Source: Gammaproteobacteria bacterium (GTDB lineage: Bacteria > Pseudomonadota > Gammaproteobacteria > Natronospirales > REEB76). Taken from it: a DNA stretch of 11,940 bases. Each line of letters opens with the position of its first letter. Positions within the stretch are counted from its first letter, which is position 1. Made by a program: the position numbers and the translations under genes. The stretch spans positions 1-11,940 of the forward strand of contig DAHVFI010000147.1 in NCBI GenBank assembly GCA_027317045.1, read 5' to 3'. This document shows, one piece after another, positions 7,863-11,940 of the stretch. Below the pieces are notes generated by a model. That model had not been told where the DNA came from. It ran no database searches and worked only from the letters and a program-made list of their open reading frames with translations.

Positions 7863-7904
7863 GTGCACTGAGGATATTTTCATATTGCCTGACAGGGGTT
7901 TGTT

Positions 7905-8651
7905 ATGGGCGAGCACACAATCAGAGAGATTCTGAAGCGTCGCAGCGACGATACTCAACGGGTTATTCGGCGTCGGCGCGAGCGAGCTACAAAGGGTGTG
8001 CATAGGCGTGGTAAGTCCTATTGGATGCTTGGCACAATGGCGGTCATTGTACTGGTTATTATCGCTACCATTGCCTATGTTGGCTGGCTCACTCGTGCGG
8101 TGAATGATCGTTTCATGGCTGACCGCTCTGCGAATGCTGCCGGGCACAACGGTTTAAATTTAACCCTGCAATCTACCACGCAATTCCTTCCGAACACACT
8201 GCTAGCTGCCACCGATCCAAATTTTTATAACGACAGCGATTTAACCGTTAGCCCTTTGACCAGTCGGCTGGTACGTATGTATTTCCCCGATGACTCTCGC
8301 ATCGCTGTCGTAGTGAAGTCCGTGGCATTGCAATTTGGCTACAGCCGTACCGACATTCTCGAAACGTATATAAATGATATAAGCTTTGATATGAATGCCG
8401 GGCAGCTTATACGAGGATTTGCATCAGCCAGCCAAATTTATTTCAAGAAACCATTTGCGCAATTGCAACCACAAGATGTGGCAATGCTGGTGGCGTTGGC
8501 GACCGATCCGGAGGATGCAGACCCGCGCACCAATCCAGACGGAGCGCTGGCGATGCGTAATGCTGTGTTGCAAATGGATGCTCAACAAGATGTGTTGAGT
8601 CAGGCGCAAGTGGATGCCTTCAAGAAATCACCTTTGGGTATCGCACCCTGA
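7905..8651 (+). CDS. GT51-like membrane protein, apparently catalytically degenerate transglycosylase
   Basis: 248 residues, close to monofunctional MtgA (about 242). Residues 1-39 are basic and cytoplasmic; 40-63 form one membrane segment; about 95-245 are a periplasmic family 51 glycosyltransferase-like domain. Visible family landmarks: LLAATDPNF (99-107) for the usual AxxAxEDxxF; SPLTSRL (116-122) for STITQQL; YSRTDILETYIN (146-157) for YSKxxILExYLN; ASQIYFKKP (175-183) for AAQxYFGKP; then the usual LxPxDxAxLxALxxxP. Known: active enzymes polymerise lipid II using two glutamates. Here, by eye, the first is Thr103 and the second Gln143; QQ is Ser-Arg, and about 20 residues between the first two motifs are missing. 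Inferred: a pseudo-enzyme, perhaps a scaffold or regulator of wall synthesis. The ATG at 7905 has a good AGGGG site; TGA is followed at once by an in-frame TAG. The helicase gene starts 44 bases later, so the two are probably cotranscribed. Confidence 0.7.
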   Translation: MGEHTIREILKRRSDDTQRVIRRRRERATKGVHRRGKSYWMLGTMAVIVLVIIATIAYVGWLTRAVNDRFMADRSANAAGHNGLNLTLQSTTQFLPNTLLAATDPNFYNDSDLTVSPLTSRLVRMYFPDDSRIAVVVKSVALQFGYSRTDILETYINDISFDMNAGQLIRGFASASQIYFKKPFAQLQPQDVAMLVALATDPEDADPRTNPDGALAMRNAVLQMDAQQDVLSQAQVDAFKKSPLGIAP

Positions 8652-8695
8652 TAGACCTGGAAATACGCATAAGCAAGTCATTCACTCGCGAAAGT

Positions 8696-10645
8696 ATGTT
8701 TGATTTTTCCGAGCTGCTCGGTACAAGCGGAGCATTCTCGGAAATACTACCTAGCTTCACGCCACGCAATGCGCAACAGACACTGGCTGGGGCCATCGGT
8801 CGAGCTTTATTTCAGCAAGACACGTTGGTTGCGGAAGCCGGTACCGGTACCGGCAAGACCTTTGCTTATCTGATACCGACGCTATTATCCGGAAAACGCA
8901 TCCTGATTTCCACCGGCACACGTACGCTGCAGGATCAGCTGTATCATCGCGATCTTCCGGTAGTCCGCCAGGTATTGGGTATGCCGGCAAAAATGGCACT
9001 TCTCAAAGGTCGATCCAACTATCTCTGTCGCCATCGCCTTGGCGTTGCCTTGCACCATGGCGGTGGATTGTTTAACAGACGCGAGCAGGCTGACGAATTG
9101 GGGCGTGTCAGCGACTGGGCAAACAGCACTCGCAGCGGTGAGATCTCAGAGCTGGGCACGGTGCCTGAAAGCTCCCCCTTATGGCCGCAGGTGACATCCA
9201 CAGTGGAAAACTGTCTGGGGCAGGAATGCCCGGAGTATGGCAGCTGTTTCCTGCTGGAAGCACGCCGCCGCGCGCAGGAAGCCGATATCGTTGTAATCAA
9301 CCATCATCTCTTGCTGGCGGATATGCTGCTTAAGGAAGAAGGTTTCGGTGCACTACTGCCAGGTGTGGATGCGGTAATAGTGGACGAGGCTCACCAACTG
9401 CCTGATATCGCCAGTCAACATTTTAGTACCGCTTTTTCCAGTCATCGCTTGCATGAATTATTACGGGATAGCCGCAGTGAATATCGGGAAGCAGCGGCAG
9501 ACTCTTCTGAAATTGTGAATATCCTGGAGATGACTGAATCTAGACTTGGTGAATTGCAGCAACTATCCTCAAAACTGGAAGCGCGTACCGAATGGCAGGC
9601 ATTGCAATCACAAATTGCATTTCAGTCATCATTACATGCTCTCGATACCGCCTTGAATACATTGCAGCAAGCGTTGGAAATACTTGCAGAACGTTCCATC
9701 GGGTTAAAAAACTGCTGGCAGCGCGCGAACACCCTGGCCGCACAACTCAGCCAGTTCGTTGAAAAAGGGCAGGCGGAGCTATACGTACGGTGGATTGAAC
9801 GGTTCGGCAATGGATTTAGCCTTAACCTGACGCCGTTGGATGTTGCTGGCCGATTTCAGTCCTGTATGCGAGAACTTGGTTGTGGGTGGATATTCCTGTC
9901 GGCCACACTATCGATTAATGGGGGATTTGAACACTTCCGCGAACGATTGGGACTGACAAATGCAGAAGAATTGTTGCTGGGTAGTCCATTTGACTATGAA
10001 CATAATGCATTGTTATACCTTCCCAGTGACCTGCCGGATGTAAATACCCCCGCGTACACGGCGGCGGTGGTGCAGGCGGTGTTGCCGGTTATCCGCGCCA
10101 GCGGCGGCCGGGCTTTCCTGTTGTTTACCAGCCACCGGGCACTGCGCGAGGCCGCGGATATGGTGCGTAATCAGTTCGAATTTCCGCTGTTAATACAAGG
10201 CGAAGCCCCGCGACGCAGGCTGTTGGAACGTTTTCGGGAACTGGGCAATGCGGTACTGTTGGGCACAGCCAGTTTCTGGGAAGGCGTGGACGTGAAAGGA
10301 CCGGCCTTGTCCATGGTTATGATTGACCGGCTACCGTTTGCCTCCCCTGGCGATCCGATCATCAAAGCGCGCCTCACTGCGCTGGAGCATGCGGGACGTA
10401 AGCCATTTATGGACTACCAGTTGCCGCAGGCAGTATTAGCACTCAAACAGGGAGTGGGGCGCTTGATTCGCGATGATACGGACAGGGGCGTAATGATGCT
10501 TTGCGATCCGCGGGTTACCCGCCGCGGTTACGGCAAATTGTTCCTGGAGAGCCTGCCGCCTATGCGTCGTACCCGGAGCCTGGAAGACGTGCAGGATTTT
10601 CTGGCTGAGATTTTGCCAGTCAATCCAAAGCATGTGACCCAATGA
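8696..10645 (+). CDS. yoaA: YoaA/DinG-family iron-sulfur ATP-dependent DNA helicase
   Basis: A 649-residue superfamily 2 helicase of the XPD/DinG type, near E. coli YoaA in length (about 636) and shorter than DinG (about 716). Visible: Walker A EAGTGTGKT (47-55); four cysteines C111, C173, C178 and C184, placed as the 4Fe-4S ligands; DEAH box (230-233); motif V GTASFWEGVD (523-532); motif VI QGVGRLIR (585-592). All appear intact. Known: these enzymes unwind DNA 5' to 3' in replication and repair, and E. coli YoaA works with the clamp-loader subunit HolC. The following tsaB also adjoins yoaA in E. coli, which supports YoaA over DinG. The start is supported by family-like N-terminal sequence, although its ribosome site is poor. 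The stop overlaps the tsaB start by four bases (ATGA), implying translational coupling. Confidence 0.9.
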   Translation: MFDFSELLGTSGAFSEILPSFTPRNAQQTLAGAIGRALFQQDTLVAEAGTGTGKTFAYLIPTLLSGKRILISTGTRTLQDQLYHRDLPVVRQVLGMPAKMALLKGRSNYLCRHRLGVALHHGGGLFNRREQADELGRVSDWANSTRSGEISELGTVPESSPLWPQVTSTVENCLGQECPEYGSCFLLEARRRAQEADIVVINHHLLLADMLLKEEGFGALLPGVDAVIVDEAHQLPDIASQHFSTAFSSHRLHELLRDSRSEYREAAADSSEIVNILEMTESRLGELQQLSSKLEARTEWQALQSQIAFQSSLHALDTALNTLQQALEILAERSIGLKNCWQRANTLAAQLSQFVEKGQAELYVRWIERFGNGFSLNLTPLDVAGRFQSCMRELGCGWIFLSATLSINGGFEHFRERLGLTNAEELLLGSPFDYEHNALLYLPSDLPDVNTPAYTAAVVQAVLPVIRASGGRAFLLFTSHRALREAADMVRNQFEFPLLIQGEAPRRRLLERFRELGNAVLLGTASFWEGVDVKGPALSMVMIDRLPFASPGDPIIKARLTALEHAGRKPFMDYQLPQAVLALKQGVGRLIRDDTDRGVMMLCDPRVTRRGYGKLFLESLPPMRRTRSLEDVQDFLAEILPVNPKHVTQ

Positions 10646-11328
10646 AAATTCTGGCTCTTGAGACTTCAACCTCGCAGTGTTCTGTTGCTCTGTTAACCGC
10701 TGACGGCATCCTTGAGCGTTCCCAGATGGCTGTGCGTGCGCATGCGGAATTGATTCTGCCCATGCTGGAGTCGCTGCTGGCGGAGGCGGGGTTATCCCTG
10801 ACGCAATTGGATGCCCTGGCGTTTGGGCGGGGGCCGGGCGGTTTTACGGGCGTGCGCGTGGCTACCGCGGTGGTGCAAGGACTTGCATTCGGAGCGGAGC
10901 GGCCGGTTGTGCCGGTCTCTGATCTAATGGCTTTGGCGGCCGGCGCGCACCGCCGCTATGGCCCAAAGAAAATCCTGGTCTGCATGGATGCCAGAATGGG
11001 GCAAGTGTACTGGTGCGCATATACAGCTGAAGCCGCAGATGATTTCACCGCCTGCATGCCGGAAGCTTTGGGTGCACCGGAATCCGTGCAGCTCCCGGAT
11101 TCCGAGCCCTGCTTTGGCGCAGGGTCGGGTTTTAATGTTTATAAAGATGTGCTCACGGCGCATCTGAGATCGGCCTTGGATGGGCAAGATGCTGCATTGC
11201 TGCCCACGGCGCGGGATGTCGCGCTCCTAGCCAGATTACTTCTGGCTCGGGGGCAGGCAGTCAGCGCTGATGCCGCATTGCCGGTGTACCTCCGTGACCG
11301 GGTTGCCTGGCCAAAATCCGGGCTGTAA
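10642..11328 (+). CDS. tsaB: tRNA threonylcarbamoyladenosine biosynthesis protein TsaB
   Basis: 228 residues, matching E. coli TsaB (about 231). TsaB is the non-catalytic ASKHA-fold partner of TsaD; with TsaE they transfer threonylcarbamoyl from TC-AMP, made by TsaC, to A37 of ANN-decoding tRNAs. Visible: N-terminal ILALETSTSQCSVAL (3-17), GRGPGGFTGVR (63-73), the VSDL segment near 93, MDARMGQVYW (near 115) and a C-terminal PVYLRDRVAWPK. The ATG overlaps the helicase stop. rimI, which often follows tsaB in other bacteria, is not here; the next gene is phoB, 56 bases on. Confidence 0.95.
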   Translation: MKILALETSTSQCSVALLTADGILERSQMAVRAHAELILPMLESLLAEAGLSLTQLDALAFGRGPGGFTGVRVATAVVQGLAFGAERPVVPVSDLMALAAGAHRRYGPKKILVCMDARMGQVYWCAYTAEAADDFTACMPEALGAPESVQLPDSEPCFGAGSGFNVYKDVLTAHLRSALDGQDAALLPTARDVALLARLLLARGQAVSADAALPVYLRDRVAWPKSGL

Positions 11329-11357
11329 CCAGTTTGTCACATGACGCTGTTTAAATT
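11323..11357 (+). promoter_or_regulatory. Candidate Pho box and phoB promoter
   Basis: Two 7-base repeats 11 bases apart, CTGTAAC (11323-11329) and TTGTCAC (11334-11340), match the Pho box halves CTGTCAT/CTGTCAC at five and six of seven positions with the usual 4-base spacer. About 10 bases later, TTAAAT/TAAATT (11351-11357) could be the -10, the geometry of PhoB-activated promoters in which the Pho box takes the place of the -35. The first half overlaps the tsaB stop codon. phoB is autoregulated in E. coli; the same is inferred here. The spacer CAGT is less A/T-rich than usual. Confidence 0.45.
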
Positions 11358-11384
11358 ACGGCCGTTAAGGAGACCGACGTAAGC

Positions 11385-11940
11385 ATGACGGAAAGGCACA
11401 TTTTAATCGTCGAGGATGAGCGCCCATTGCGGGAAATGGTCGCGTTTGGCTTGCAGCGCGCAGGGTACCGAGTGACCGAAGCGGGTGACTGTGGCGCGGC
11501 GCGTACTAGTATTGCCGACCGCTTGCCGGATCTGTTGTTGCTGGATTGGATGTTACCGGACATGAGTGGGCTGGAATTTGCGCGGGCGCTGAGGCGTGAC
11601 GACAATACCCGTGAATTGCCCATCATCATGCTGACTGCCCGGGTAGCCGAGGATGACAAGATCATGGGTCTGGAGGGAGGCGCAGACGACTATGTTACCA
11701 AGCCATTTTCGGCGCGCGAACTGGCGGCACGTATCGAGGCGGTGCTGCGGCGCACAGGGAGTCATGAAGAGAATTTAACGGCGGGGGCGATAACCATGAA
11801 CACCGTCAGTCACCGGGTTACAATCAACGGCGTTGAAATAGTGCTTGGACCAACAGAATACCGGCTACTCGAGTTCTTTCTGGCGCATCCCGAAAGAGTC
11901 TTCAGTCGCGGTCAGGTGCTGGACCGTATCTGGAGCGGCG
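11385..11940 (+). CDS. phoB: Phosphate regulon response regulator PhoB, 5' part (cut by window edge)
   Basis: 185 codons are visible of an expected 230 or so. Receiver domain, residues about 4-118: acidic pocket E10/D11, phosphorylated Asp D54 in LLLLDWMLPDMSG, T84 and K106 in TKPF, at or within one residue of the E. coli PhoB positions. The OmpR/PhoB winged-helix DNA-binding domain starts near 130 and includes GPTEYRLLEFFLAHPERVFS, very close to E. coli PhoB. Known: phosphorylated by PhoR under phosphate starvation, then activates Pho box promoters. The start at 11385 has AAGGAG (11367-11372) upstream, with rather long 12-base spacing. phoR probably follows outside the window. KdpE or another OmpR-family member is less likely given the closeness to PhoB. 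Confidence 0.9.
   Translation, partial: MTERHILIVEDERPLREMVAFGLQRAGYRVTEAGDCGAARTSIADRLPDLLLLDWMLPDMSGLEFARALRRDDNTRELPIIMLTARVAEDDKIMGLEGGADDYVTKPFSARELAARIEAVLRRTGSHEENLTAGAITMNTVSHRVTINGVEIVLGPTEYRLLEFFLAHPERVFSRGQVLDRIWSG

Noticed and set aside
8696..10645. DinG instead of YoaA
   Set aside because: The length is nearer YoaA and tsaB follows directly as in E. coli; a specific DinG assignment is less supported, although the family is shared.
1..11940. CRISPR array, tRNA/rRNA genes, insertion sequences, riboswitches
   Set aside because: No regularly spaced palindromic repeats, cloverleaf, transposase frame or aptamer-like leader was seen; the only repeats are protein-coding.

Overview
The window reads as a chromosomal segment of a Gram-negative proteobacterium, most likely a betaproteobacterium of the Nitrosomonadales type (Nitrosospira/Nitrosomonas-like). 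This rests on moderate GC content, a GTP-type PEP carboxykinase, the yoaA-tsaB gene pair known from proteobacteria, a PhoB-type regulator and a giant haemagglutinin-like exoprotein. The lineage call is an inference from gene content, not from a marker gene. Coding density is high and no stretch over about 200 bases lacks a gene. I saw no tRNA, rRNA, CRISPR array or insertion sequence.

Left (2-4927, +): the 3' 1,641 codons of a giant surface or secreted adhesin that begins upstream of the window. It has three parts: (i) an N-terminal-side array to about 2300 in which short (61-65 residue) and long (103-116 residue) units alternate, each started by one RTX-like GGxGxDxF motif; (ii) a low-complexity, beta-helix-like region rich in Gly/Thr/Ser/Asn/Val, as in filamentous haemagglutinins; (iii) a C-terminal tail holding the only two cysteines in the visible protein, like the cysteine anchors of HMW1-type two-partner-secreted adhesins. 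A gene 89 bases downstream (5017-5916, +) encodes a cytoplasmic-looking protein with a C-terminal forkhead-associated (phosphothreonine-binding) domain.

Middle (5960-7702, -): pckG, GTP-dependent PEP carboxykinase, convergent with the FHA-domain gene. Its candidate promoter lies in a 202-base divergent region shared with the next block.

Right (7905-11328, +): a likely operon of a single-pass membrane protein related to family 51 peptidoglycan glycosyltransferases, a YoaA/DinG-family iron-sulfur helicase and TsaB (tRNA t6A synthesis). The helicase and tsaB overlap by 4 bases. The first protein is the most unusual gene here: by eye both catalytic glutamates are replaced and part of the donor-site region is missing, so it looks like a pseudo-glycosyltransferase. 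After tsaB comes phoB (from 11385, cut by the window edge), preceded by a candidate Pho box that overlaps the tsaB stop codon and suggests autoregulation.

The blocks are functionally unrelated (surface adhesion, gluconeogenesis, envelope/DNA repair/tRNA modification, phosphate response). The strongest leads for something undescribed are the apparently dead GT51 homologue and the two-level repeat architecture of the adhesin.
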